From the NCBI RefSeq assembly GCF_964340395.1, contig NC_135549.1, forward strand, positions 35,156,332-35,220,331: a stretch of 64,000 bases of DNA, in the 5' to 3' direction. Below, in pieces: positions 43,234-53,349 of this stretch (position 1 is the first letter of the stretch; every line of letters starts with the position of its first letter). The notes under the pieces were generated by a model. That model worked only from the letters and a program-made list of their open reading frames with translations, searched no databases and was not told where the DNA came from. Source of the stretch: Glandiceps talaboti. Lineage: Eukaryota > Hemichordata > Enteropneusta > Spengelidae. The translations under genes and the position numbers were made by a program.

Positions 43234-46200
43234 CTAACAGTTACCATCCTTCCTCCCTTCGGTATCGGTCGCATCCTTCGGTAAATCAACGTGACCATAT
43301 GCTAACGTGTTATGATGATCGAGAACATAGCGTTTATCATTGAAGCAACTCAAAGAAGTCTTATTGATTGTATAACTACCGACCCGGTGATTTATCGATC
43401 GAATAGTGTTCATGGAATGCTTAATTTGTAAATTTTCAAAAAGGACAGTCTTATATTCTTCGTGAGTAATATTCTTTTTAATAACTATCTTTTTAATACC
43501 TTTTGCTTTCCGGGTTGACGAAGTTCCAACTAAAGTTTCTGTGATATAAGAATACATTTTACTTCGAAGTCCGATAAATTCGGTAATTGGTAAACCGGCG
43601 CATTCATCTTTCATTTTACCGATTACTCTTTTATTAAAACCAAAATAGTATGGACTCTCAGTTGAGTAATCACTATTATCGAACAGGTCTTTGTCTCGAT
43701 AGAAATCTTTATAGGGATCAACAGCGGTAATTTCATACATTAATGAGTCGGTATCTGTGAATAACAACTTTGCTAATGAACCATATTTTTCTTTGATATA
43801 GTTGTAATGAAAGTCATACATTAAAGTTTTAGACAAATCAAGAATACTCATTCCAACATATAAAGGTTGGTTTAGGGTTAATCTTTCCTTTTTGTTTTCA
43901 ACAGCAACCAATCCTTTAGTTATAATTTTTTGCGTAACGAACGTTGGTTTAGATACTAATTTTTTTATTTGTTTTTCCGTCGTACATAATTTTATATTAC
44001 GATGCTTACGTACATTCATCATGGTTCGTCCAAATACAGAGTTGTTCATTAGTTTGAAGAAATCTTTTTCGAATGCATTTTTAGCTTTCTTTCTTTTTTC
44101 CGTGTTAAATAAAATGTATTGCGACATCCACTTCGATTGATTAAACTCAATAGCTCTATGGATTTTAGTGACTTTTAACCGAGTGATAAATATTGTTTTA
44201 AGTTTTGAAAATGAAGTACGTAATTCCTTTTTGGTTTCAAAGTTGTAGTTAATTTCTCTATATTTCCGCATTTGATATTAAATAAGTCACGTATCTTTTT
44301 ATTATGCGGAGATAACATGTCTTCGGTAATACATAATCTCTCAGGAGCTAAAGGATAATCGTTGTGGAGATCGTGCAACTCATTAGGATACTCCAGATCG
44401 ACTTCAAGAATTAATCCACGTTCACTTTCATTGGTATAATTACTTAAAAAGTCTAAGTCTAGCTCACCAAGGCCATTTACATCAACCCATTTAAATTCAT
44501 CAGTTGGTAAAGATTGAACCATTGCCCAACCATACAAATTATTTGCGTCTAAATACATTATGTATTTTGATTCCTGGGTTGAGTCATAATCTTTCATATA
44601 TGGATTGTTTGCCTTTGCATGGCCAGCGGATATATAAGAGATACCACCACGAAGACCTTTTTCTATAAAGAGATGCATATCTATATCCTTTAATACATGT
44701 AATTCGAGATTAATTTTAGTCATTTTTAAGCAGACATCCCAAGATAATCCCGGAGCGCTGAAGTAATGACAAGGGTCGAGGTTATAGTATAGATTGCATG
44801 TTTTTCGAAATTTTCAAATACATCAGTTAATAAAAGTACATCAGTTTTAAGGTACAGATCATGATAATCACCCATGGTTTGCATATTAAAATGCTTCCAA
44901 ATATCTTGCGCATGTTTATAATCTTCATCGGTAATACCAGTCTCATTTAGTATAGAATAGAATGTTTCCTTTAGTGGAAGATTAACATCGTTAAATTTTT
45001 TTCAACGGAATCCATGTAGTCATAGGGGTATACACCCTTCCGTGTTAGTAATTTTAAGCTATTGGGCTTGTATTCCTGTTCCATGTATTTAAAACAATCC
45101 GTGTTACTGACGAGTTTTTCTAATGAAGCATTCAAGAAATTTAAACTATCTATGAAGACTAAATTAGTACCAACCATTATAGCCATAAACTTTTCCATAG
45201 AATGTGGGATAATACTAATCTTTTCATTAAAATTTTCAAGGGTTTGTACGATGAAATGACTGTCATATCCTTTTAAATTGTGGAATATAACGGGTATTTT
45301 CTTCGTTACTTGGAAATTAATATTACAAGATTCATGCGCTGAACCACGGTATTTACCGGTAATATGACAATGATCACGGACTCGTATATCAGTTTTCTTG
45401 TATGGTGTTTCACAAATATGACATTGCATCGCTTTTTGGAAACAGTTTTCATCACTCGTACTCATACACAGAGGCTTGTTAAAATGTCGTTGTTTAATAT
45501 CCTTACAATAATCAACTTCCGATAACATCATTTCCATGAATTTCTTGGATGCCTCTGGTCCTCTGTAAATAACACTTTTTTTACTAAATGTATCATCGTA
45601 ACAACAAACTAGTTTATAACCGAAACTACATATTTCATGCTTTTGGTAATGTTGCGTGAATTCCGTATTAATACCATTAGGATTATTCACTTTTTCGGTT
45701 ATAGATTCAAAATCTGCGTAAATAACAAATGGTGCATTTAATTGTTTTGGGTAATTTTTAAATGATAACCATTTATATTCTTCGGTTGGCAACCGTATAG
45801 CCTGCGTCTTGTTTATTTCGAAACAAATGGGAATATGTTTATTTAAAATCTCTACGGTTGAAAAATGCTGCAAACAATATCTACAAAAATGTTTTATTCC
45901 ATTATGTTTTGTTATACCGTGCATGAATCGATTAAAGTCTTTGATCCAAACGTAATGTTTTTGGTTATCACCACGAGTTATTAGTAGTAAATCAAGATGA
46001 TCTGCATCCTTCCCTTCGGTCGGTACCGCTTCACTAGTTTGTTTACTAACGTAAATTGGATATGCTTGTTTATTATGATTGTAACCAAATACGGAAATAG
46101 ATATATTATTTTGGTTTTCGATTTTAGGTATTTGTTTTATTGTTACTGGAAATGTGATTCCTCTATAATCTAAATCGTTAATATGTTGTTTGTATCTCGA

Positions 46201-46623
46201 TGGCCTATATTTATGATTTTCGACTGGAAACTTATACGCTAAATGACACCATTTAAAGCACTCATTATCGGTATTTTGAATGTTAATGAGGCCCTTCATT
46301 GGGTTTTGTAGTTCTTTCAGCAATTTTATATACGAGTTACCTCGTAAAGGTTCGTATCTTACAATATTTACATAAAAATTAAGCAACGTTTTTACTCGCC
46401 AACCAGAACCTTCACGTAGCCATTTAGCGATGTGTTCAAGAATTCTTTCGAAACTGACGCTCATTTGTTCGTCTATTTGATCGGGGTTTGTAATTACTAA
46501 TGGACTACTATTAAAATAACCATTATTTGTTATTTCAGTGTCCATATTGTTTACGTTACTACCGTTACTTGCGTTACTTGCGTTACTTGCGTTTAAGTTG
46601 TATTTAGCAAATTTTATGTTCAA
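43234..46623 (-). CDS. Polinton: protein-primed family B DNA polymerase
   Basis: The region is about 1,130 codons long, the usual PolB size. The 5' part holds a C2H2-like finger (HFCRYCLQHFSTVEILNKH), exonuclease motif I (FVIYADFESIT), a CxxC..H zinc site (CHICETPYKKTDIRVRDHCH) and exonuclease motif II (IFHNLKGYDSHFIV). The middle has polymerase motif A (IMYLDANNLYGWAM). The 3' part has motif B (FFKLMNNSVFGRTMMN) and motif C (LLFTDTDSLMYEI). It would copy the element by protein priming at the inverted ends. The region is not intact in this copy. It is convergent with the minor-capsid gene. Confidence 0.93.
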
Positions 46624-46662
46624 GGTTAATATTGCTTTTATTCCACCTTGATCTTCTAAATT

Positions 46663-47262
46663 CTAAAGTTCTTTTATTAAATATTTATTTTCAATTAATT
46701 GCGTATGAGGTTCATTCGCAGTAATATCAATTTCATACGACTTAACGTAGCCTCTAAAAGCTCTCTCGAGTTCACGGTATTTAGGTGGTATTAAAACACC
46801 ACCAACGTGACGATAGCCTTTATTAATAAAAGTTTGATATGTATCATTTCCTATTTTAATCATGCGTTTGGTAATAGGATTAATGATATATTGTTCCGTT
46901 AATGGTCGGAGGAGACCGCTAGGTACCGACCAATCTAAGATATTCTCAGGCAATGGCTGTAGATTGCCATTCCGTATAAGTTTATTATATACACGTCCAC
47001 CGACCGTTATCATTCGCTTAGTGAGTGGGTTCAAAATCTTTGTCATATAAACCTTAGGTAAATGTTGTAAATTACCATTCTGTAAAAGCTTATTGTATAC
47101 ACGTCCACCAACTGTTATCATTCGCTTAGTGAGTGGGTTCAAAATCTTTGTCATATAAACCTTAGGTAAATGTTGTAAACTGCCATTCTGTAAAAGCTTA
47201 TTGTATACATGTCCGCCAACTGTTATCATTCGCTTAGTGCGTGGGTTCAAAATCTTTGTCAT
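46663..47262 (-). CDS. Polinton: four-repeat '2-Cys adaptor'-like protein
   Basis: A protein of 199 residues. Three near-identical copies of a 36-residue unit (KILNPLTKRMITVGGRVYNK) and one diverged copy (INPITKRMIKIGNDTYQT) are followed by a unique tail (PPKYRELERAFRGYVKSYEI). The N-P-x-T-x-R-x-I-x-x-G-G-x-x-Y core is that of the 2-cysteine adaptor domain known from giant viruses and Polinton-like elements, though here the flanking Cys residues are absent. The near-identity of three copies points to recent in-frame duplication of 108 bp. Confidence 0.75.
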   Translation of the reverse strand: MTKILNPRTKRMITVGGHVYNKLLQNGSLQHLPKVYMTKILNPLTKRMITVGGRVYNKLLQNGNLQHLPKVYMTKILNPLTKRMITVGGRVYNKLIRNGNLQPLPENILDWSVPSGLLRPLTEQYIINPITKRMIKIGNDTYQTFINKGYRHVGGVLIPPKYRELERAFRGYVKSYEIDITANEPHTQLIENKYLIKEL

Positions 47263-47454
47263 ATTGTATATAATTACATATAATCAAAAAGATTTTAATA
47301 TTCAAATATAAATTTATTAGTTCAATTGCTTTTTTCTTCTTAACTTGTAAGTCTTAAAAACATTGAAAACTTGTTAAACTTACAACTTTTATTTTATGTA
47401 TGTATGTATATAAGGTATATAAGGCCCGTAGGGAAGAATAACCCTTCGGACTAC

Positions 47455-47790
47455 TTAATCTCTCTTAAGTTGTTTAATGCAATGTGTACTTCTATTTAAA
47501 TGTTGCTTTAAATGAGGTAAATAGTTGTACGCAAATCCACATTTACCGCAAGTAAACTCAGGAAAAACACGTCCGCATGTAAAACATGCATCAGGGTGTT
47601 CACGTTTTCTATTCTCGCAGGAATGTTTTATATTTAAATGTTTTAAAAAATTATATTTTTGTTTAAAACATTGGTTACATTTGTCACATTTGTATTCTGG
47701 TGCCGACCTACCACAAGTGGGACAGTTCTCTCGTATAAAACAAATCCGAAATCCAGAACGATTGTTTGACATTTTGAATTTAATATTCAA
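47455..47790 (-). CDS. Polinton: double zinc-ribbon/C2H2 protein
   Basis: A protein of 111 residues, possibly starting at MSNNRSG. Two similar halves each combine a CxxC pair and a C2H2-like finger: CPTCGRSAPEYKCDKC then a KHLNIKH helix, and CFTCGRVFPEFTCGKCGFAY then HLKQHLNRSTH. It is the gene closest to the right end and could bind DNA or RNA. No precise family is recognised. Confidence 0.65.
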   Translation of the reverse strand: MNIKFKMSNNRSGFRICFIRENCPTCGRSAPEYKCDKCNQCFKQKYNFLKHLNIKHSCENRKREHPDACFTCGRVFPEFTCGKCGFAYNYLPHLKQHLNRSTHCIKQLKRD

Positions 47791-48133
47791 GTATGTATAT
47801 ACATATCTATTATTATATGTTTAATTGAATAATCTGACATTGATAACCTTCGTTACCTTTGTAATCTGACCTGGAAACAGTATGTAGCGAGTGAAAATAT
47901 TTGTGACATGTTGAAACATATTTAGTGTGTTAGCTTAACCAACTTGCCCTGCTATGCAGCTACGCATAAACATTCCTGTGGTAACCTGAGGCGACAGCTG
48001 TGACCTGAGGCAACATTTCAATTAGAGACATGATACATTTAACTAATGTATGTGATTAACCGACAGCGTGACTGGCAAGACTGGCAAGACTGGCAAGACT
48101 GTATGTACATACATACTTATTATCTGTTTAAAT
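47791..48133. other. Polinton right-end spacer
   Basis: Non-coding stretch between the zinc-ribbon gene and the right inverted repeat. It contains about three and a half copies of a 10-bp unit CTGGCAAGA at 48068-48100. Confidence 0.6.
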
Positions 48134-48397
48134 AAACACCGGTAGGATCTGTGACCGCTAGGAGGCTCACTACCGATAGTGGTACCGAAGGATGCGGTTA
48201 ATTTACTTATAACAGCTACAGCAAATTTAGTCATTTTTTAGCCAATTTTTACGAATAAGATTTATTTTGTCTTTTAACGGATTATATAGATATAAAAAAA
48301 TATATTAATAAATTTATTAATATAGGAAAGAGACTTTATTTGACTATATAATAGATTAAAAAAGAAGTGGCCCAGCTTTCTCTTTTTACATACTACT
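48134..48397 (-). repeat. Polinton right terminal inverted repeat
   Basis: Inverted partner of 30119-30372, a little longer owing to an AT-run. It carries an intact CCGAAGG motif (48185-48191). Confidence 0.95.
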
Positions 48398-48403
48398 CTG
48401 GTG
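48398..48403. repeat. Polinton target-site duplication, right
   Basis: CTGGTG, identical to 30113-30118. Confidence 0.95.
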
Positions 48404-48577
48404 TATGCAAATGAGATGGAATGTCCAGAGACTGTCGACGAGTGTGAAGCTACCATAATAATAATATTTATTTTTATATACCGTAAATCCATAAAATGCT
48501 CTAAACGGTTCACAAAGTTAAAAAAAAGAAAAAGCACTTGACATTAAAACAATACTTCGATACATCTTAAAAGACAA

Positions 48578-49069
48578 TTAATTAAAAGCTTTGCGGAAGA
48601 GATGCGTTTTTAAACTTTTCTTAAAACAGTCAACGGTATTACACATTCTAATCCCAGTCGGTAAATCGTTCCATAGCCGCGGAGCAACATGGCTGAAGGC
48701 CCGTTTGTAGACGAAAGATGACCTCGTAAACGGAACCTCGAGCAAGCCCGAATCTGAAGAACGCAGACGACGCTTAGTATTTCTGGGTGTTAAAAGATCA
48801 ACAATGTACATAGGAGCAAGACCATGAAGTGCCTTAAAAACCAGTAGTAAAACTTTGAATTCAATTCTACACTCGATTGGGAGCCAGTGAAGTGATCTTA
48901 GAACAGGAGATATATGATCATACTTGCGGCAGCCAGACAATAGGCGAGCCGCGCTATTTTGAACGAGCTGTAGTTTCCGTAGTAAACACAAAGGAAGCCC
49001 AAGAAACAGTACATTACAATAGTCTAACTTAGAAAAAATGAAAGCATGAATGAGCCTTTCAAGTGACAA
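48578..49069 (-). CDS. LINE C-terminal region
   Basis: About 160 residues: HAFIFSKLDYCNVLFLGLPL, LQLVQNSAARLLSG, PVLRSLHWLPIECRIEFKVL, then LFRKAFN just before the stop. This is the conserved tail after the reverse transcriptase in CR1/L2-group LINEs. It is in a different frame from the reverse transcriptase, which it overlaps slightly, so this copy carries a frame change at their junction. Confidence 0.85.
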   Translation of the reverse strand: MSLERLIHAFIFSKLDYCNVLFLGLPLCLLRKLQLVQNSAARLLSGCRKYDHISPVLRSLHWLPIECRIEFKVLLLVFKALHGLAPMYIVDLLTPRNTKRRLRSSDSGLLEVPFTRSSFVYKRAFSHVAPRLWNDLPTGIRMCNTVDCFKKSLKTHLFRKAFN

Positions 49070-49082
49070 ACGTGGAAGAAAT

Positions 49083-50907
49083 TTACAAATGCGAGCTATA
49101 TTTCGTCAATTGGCTATCGAGAAAAACACCAAGATTTTTAACTACCGGCGCCGAATTCACGAGGGAGCCGCCGATTGCAACATTCACATGCCCGAGATGA
49201 GAAAGGGAATGCCTCGTACCAAAGCAGATGACCTCCGTCTTACTGTCATTCATCTTCAAACGGTGACTCAGCATCCAACACTGCACATGTACACCCCTAA
49301 TACAATCAGATATCTGAGCAATGGCGGGTACAGAGTCATCAACCTCGAACGAGATGTAAATCCCTGTGTCATCCGCATACAATTGATACGAAACACCGCG
49401 ATCAGTGAGCAGCTCAGCTAATGATGATGTGTATAAATTAAATAAAATGGGACCGAGTACACTCCCCTGGGGGACCCCACATTCCAATTTTTTGGTTGCT
49501 GACACAGTACCATTGAGAACTACACATTGATCACGGTTTGAGAGATAGGAAGAAAACCATGATAACACCTTTCCAGTAATGCCAATTGAACGAAGTTTGT
49601 GTAACAAAAGATCATGACTAACAGTATCAAACGCTGCTGACAAATCAAGCATGACAAGCAAAACAACTTTCTGTTGACCAATGGCACAAGCGATATCATT
49701 TTGTAATCGAAGTAGAGCTGTCTCAGTACTATGATATTTCTTATACGCAGATTGACGAGGTACATGTAAATTATTGATATTCAGATGGTTCTGTAATCGG
49801 GCCGAGACGACTTTCTCTATAATCTTAGATATAAATGCTAAGTTTGACACTGGTCGATAATTGTTTAAAACATCCTGATCCAATGATGCTTTCTTCAGAA
49901 TTGGGGTTACCATTGCCAGTTTCAGTCGATCAGGAAATTTCCCCATTGACAATGAAAGATTAATAATGTTCAGAAAAACAGTGAGCAGTGAAGAAATGCA
50001 GGCTTTAACCAATTTAGTGGGCAGTGGATCCATAACACTCGACTTGTTTGGGCAGTTCATCACGATGCGACGCACCTCATCAGCCGTAGCCGGCTCAAAT
50101 TCGCCCCATTTAGATGATTTAGTGTCCAAATCAGCGCCACAACTCTCTGGGGTAGTGATAACGTTGGTGTCGATTGCCGGGAATTCAAGCTGAATTTTCA
50201 CAATTTTATCTGAAAAGAATTTAGCAAAGGCCTCAACCTTCTCAGACGGGGTTGCATCCGATAATGGATCAGCACGAGTGTCCGAACCTAATAAATTCGA
50301 TACGGCGCGAAACAGACGTCTCGAATCAGATGTACTGTCCTCAATCATGCCCATGTAGAATTCCATTTTCGCTTCATCAATCATAGAGTTCACCTTGTCT
50401 CGCTCTTTCACAAACATCTGACGGTGTATCGTAAGACCCGAATCTCTCCACAACTTTTCATATCGTCTCCGTACTTGCTTCGCAACCCGAATGTCGTCAT
50501 TATACCATGGAGCCTCAGTTTTATGTGTGATAACACGGGTCTTCACTGGGGCATGTTTGTTAACAATGCTCTTCATGGACGTTGTGTATTTAGATACAAG
50601 GTGATTAAGGTCGTCAATAGAAGCTGTCTCTGAAACAAATTGGTCAATGTCTGCTGACAGGTTATCAAGTTTTATTTTTCGAATCTGGCGATACGATATT
50701 TCTTTGTCACTTACTCTAGTTGGTCTGATTATATTGATGACGAAAAATACTGGATAGTGATCAGGAAAACACATGTCTATTGGCTGTACATTGGCTAACA
50801 GGTCAGCATCGATAGAACGAGCAATGATCACATCCAGTGTATGGCCTTTGCGATGTGTTGCACCATTGACCAGCTGGACGAGGTCGAATGAATTAAGTAG
50901 ATCCAGG
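49083..50907 (-). CDS. LINE endonuclease end and reverse transcriptase
   Basis: About 605 residues of LINE sequence. It starts within the endonuclease (LDLLNSFDLVQLVNGATHRK, GHTLDVIIARS, FPDHYPVFFV). The linker is followed by the reverse transcriptase: NNYRPVSNLAFISKIIEKVV, SAYKKYHSTETALL, LVMLDLSAAFDTVSHDLLLH (motif A), ECGVPQGSVLGPILFNLYTS and SYQLYADDTGIYI (motif C, YADD). Residues before LDLLNSF in the open frame belong to the inserted segment, not to the LINE. Confidence 0.88.
50893..50907. repeat. 15-bp duplication flanking the insertion, left
   Basis: TTAAGTAGATCCAGG, repeated exactly at 52764-52778. Removing the intervening 1,856 bp and one copy restores the expected LINE endonuclease order FLDLL-NSFDLVQLV. 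Confidence 0.8.
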
Positions 50908-52763
50908 TTCGTCGTGAATTTGATCATAATTCGTATAAAACAAATTAAAAACTAAATAATTAAGCCCATGATTTATATGTTAGTGTATTTTAAAGTCTTA
51001 TAAAATAACTTTTATGATAGGAATGGGGAAGAGAAATGTCATTTTATGGAATGTAATTTAGGCTAATAAGCCGCTATGAATTATTAAATACGTTCATCAT
51101 TTACGACTCATACGAGTGTAAACAGTGTACACAGACCGCCATGCCTGGTGATGCCATGTGAGAATACATTGCTATTTTTGAATTCAACTGTTACTTTATT
51201 ATCCATCACTGGAAATTCTAATTTGGCAATTGTGAATTTTCCTGTACTTGCGGACCATAAATAACTGAAAATTCAGGTCGTAATTGTATACCAGATTTTA
51301 TGTTGTCTATCTCAACATGAAACCTTGTGATCTGCTCATTGATCAATGATAGTTTATTCAATACAATTGGCTCGGTCTACGGAAAAAAAAAAGCTGTATA
51401 ATTATCGCTAGGATCAACGGGGAGGAGACGAACGTCTAAAGTCACAAGTCGATATACTAGTATCAATATGCACAGGACCGGAGAATTTACGACCACTAAA
51501 TCGTTACAAACATTATGTTTGCTCAAATCATGGATGCCTCACTAGTACGTCAATGATCAAATATGTGACGCCATTCACAAGGAAGGACTACTTCCGTGAT
51601 AAAATATGATACTGATAAGAATTTGAGTTTTTGCGAACACATAGTAATTTCAAGAGAAAATACTAAAGGTGATAAAGCACAGACGATATACATAATATAC
51701 AAAAGAAATTAAAATAAAAAGAAAGCTAGAAAAAAATGGACACTGAAAGCTATGCAAGTGCAGACGAGTGACGTAAATACAGTAAATATACAATGTAACA
51801 CATCACTTGAGTAGTTTTCTTGGACAAAAACAAACACAGTGACTGCTAACGGAACCAAATCATGGCTGTATTTGTATACTTTATGACAATGAGTTTGAAT
51901 TTTATCCATTAAACCAAAGCCCTTGTTCAGTGTGTTTAAACCCTCGATTAGTCAAATGTTCGCAAGGACACCTCTCTCGTTTTGAACGAAGGTATCGCGA
52001 TTGTTACCTATGGAAATAGGCTACGGGGACCGGGTTTCGACACGTCTTCTCACTCAAAAATGCATGGGAAAATACAAACCCCCGGTACAAAACACATGAG
52101 AGAAAACAAAAAACAAACGAATATTTTAACGAATATAGCATATAAGAGCCCTTACCTGTTGCTAGCTTGGAATTCACGTCAAATATATTTCTTTTATGAC
52201 CTTGACCATGGCGTTTACTTGTAGGTACGTTATTTTTATGGCGACACGCAGGGTTTTCGCATACTATCTGAAACCAACTCCCGAGGCCCTGTATCGTTTC
52301 ACCAATACACGATGACAGCCGGAGGGGGAGACTGCACTCTGTGCATGCATCAAGGGCTTTTATAAGAACACCCAATTCGACCACCCTCCGACCTTTCATC
52401 CAAGTTGCTGATGTTGTTGACGTTGGTTCACTAAACTTTTCATCGGTTGTCCGGCCATCGACAACTACCTCCTCGGTGACAAAGTTTATATCACATTCTC
52501 TGGAGTAGGAATGGTCCCGTCCAATACATTTGGTAACTTCTCTAGAGGTTGACCACCGCCTTTTCACGACACTCTTAACTTTTTCTCGTCTTGCCTGCTC
52601 TGACTTGGTTTTGAAATTTCCGCGATTTTTACGTGCAGACGACATTTTGAATCGTTGTACGAAATCACTATGGTAACGTCGCAAAAAATCACGTTGACGT
52701 AAAATGGTGTGCACTGCGCGAACAATATGCGCAGTTGTTATTTTTTATAAGTATCATCCTTCC
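50908..52763 (-). mobile_element. 1.86-kb insertion inside the LINE carrying a Mutator-like exon
   Basis: Flanked by exact 15-bp duplications. No terminal inverted repeats and no poly-A tail were found. It contains the exon at 52156-52645 with its likely promoter (TGCGCA motifs near 52710 and 52731) and an intron-like remainder. The duplication length suggests retrotransposition-type target priming, but an unspliced donor argues against a simple mRNA copy. Confidence 0.55.
52156..52645 (-). CDS. First exon of a Mutator-like-domain gene
   Basis: About 163 residues from MSSARKNRGNFKTKSEQARR (ATG at 52643-52645) to a CAACAG|GTAAGG donor. The second half reads GRRVVELGVLIKALDACTEC, SLPLRLSSCIGETIQGLGSW, FQIVCENPACRHKNNV and IFDVNSKLATG, matching the N-terminal zinc-binding part of the Mutator-like transposase domain common in invertebrate genomes, with Cys pairs C-x2-C and C-x4-C. 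Later exons with the catalytic part were not found. It may be a domesticated gene, a transposon or a copied first exon. Confidence 0.65.
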
Positions 52764-53330
52764 TTAAGTAGATCCAGGAAACGCTTACCCTCTGAAGACG
52801 ATGGGTCATCCAGGTGAATATTCAAATCACCACATAGAATAAATCGGCTGAACTGTATATCATGAAGGATGGATTCAAATTCCTCCATAAACATCGCAAA
52901 AGAACTTCCGTTCTTTTTGGATGGAGGTGGATGATAAATGGTATGCACCATGACACAATCTTATATAATATGTAGCTCAACAGACAAAGCTTCGAAGGAT
53001 TTAGCAAGTGTAGGTGTTCCATTTCTCCTTGAAACACCAATACTATCCTTGTAGATAATGGCTGTACCTCCACCACGACCGTGCGTCGACTTCTCCTGTA
53101 TTTTATAAGCAGGGGGCAGGATCTCGGCTATGACCGGAGCATCACGGCAATCACCACTTAGCCAGGTCTCAGTTAGCATCAAAATGTCAAGATTGCGAGA
53201 GATGATGAAATCATGAACTAGAGTAGTTTTCTTGTTGATGGAACAAGGATTCAATAAGCAGGCTGTAATATTAATGTTCTTGTGACTTTGAGAAGGAAAT
53301 TTGTTGCACAATGGAACGTTAATCAAGTTC
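52764..53330 (-). CDS. LINE endonuclease (N-terminal and middle part)
   Basis: APE-type endonuclease pieces: ACLLNPCSINKKTTLVHDFI, LMLTETWLSGD (the TETWL motif), GRGGGTAIIYKDSI, then in a second frame FSRFILCGDLNIHLDDPSSS (the GDxNxH motif). It nicks target DNA for target-primed reverse transcription. A frame change lies between the two pieces, near 52.95 kb. Confidence 0.8.
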
Positions 53331-53349
53331 TGATGACATATAGTTCTGT

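Larger units (their letters stand above)
30119..48397. mobile_element. Polinton/Maverick DNA transposon (virus-like), 18,279 bp
   Basis: The element starts AGTAGTAAGTAAAAAGAG and ends in its near-complement, with ends of about 255-264 bp that differ at only a few positions, and has a perfect 6-bp target duplication. It carries the diagnostic Polinton set: protein-primed family B DNA polymerase, retroviral-type integrase with chromodomain, FtsK/HerA-type packaging ATPase, double-jelly-roll major capsid protein and a minor-capsid candidate, plus about a dozen small genes. All but one read on the minus strand. It looks structurally whole, but the coding capacity has about four breaks, so this copy is a fossil, probably fairly young. 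It lies next to the first visible exon of the SWIM/YqaJ gene on the left and a LINE on the right. Confidence 0.97.

Noticed and set aside
49050-49421. 123-residue + strand frame
   Set aside because: Antisense shadow of the LINE reverse transcriptase.
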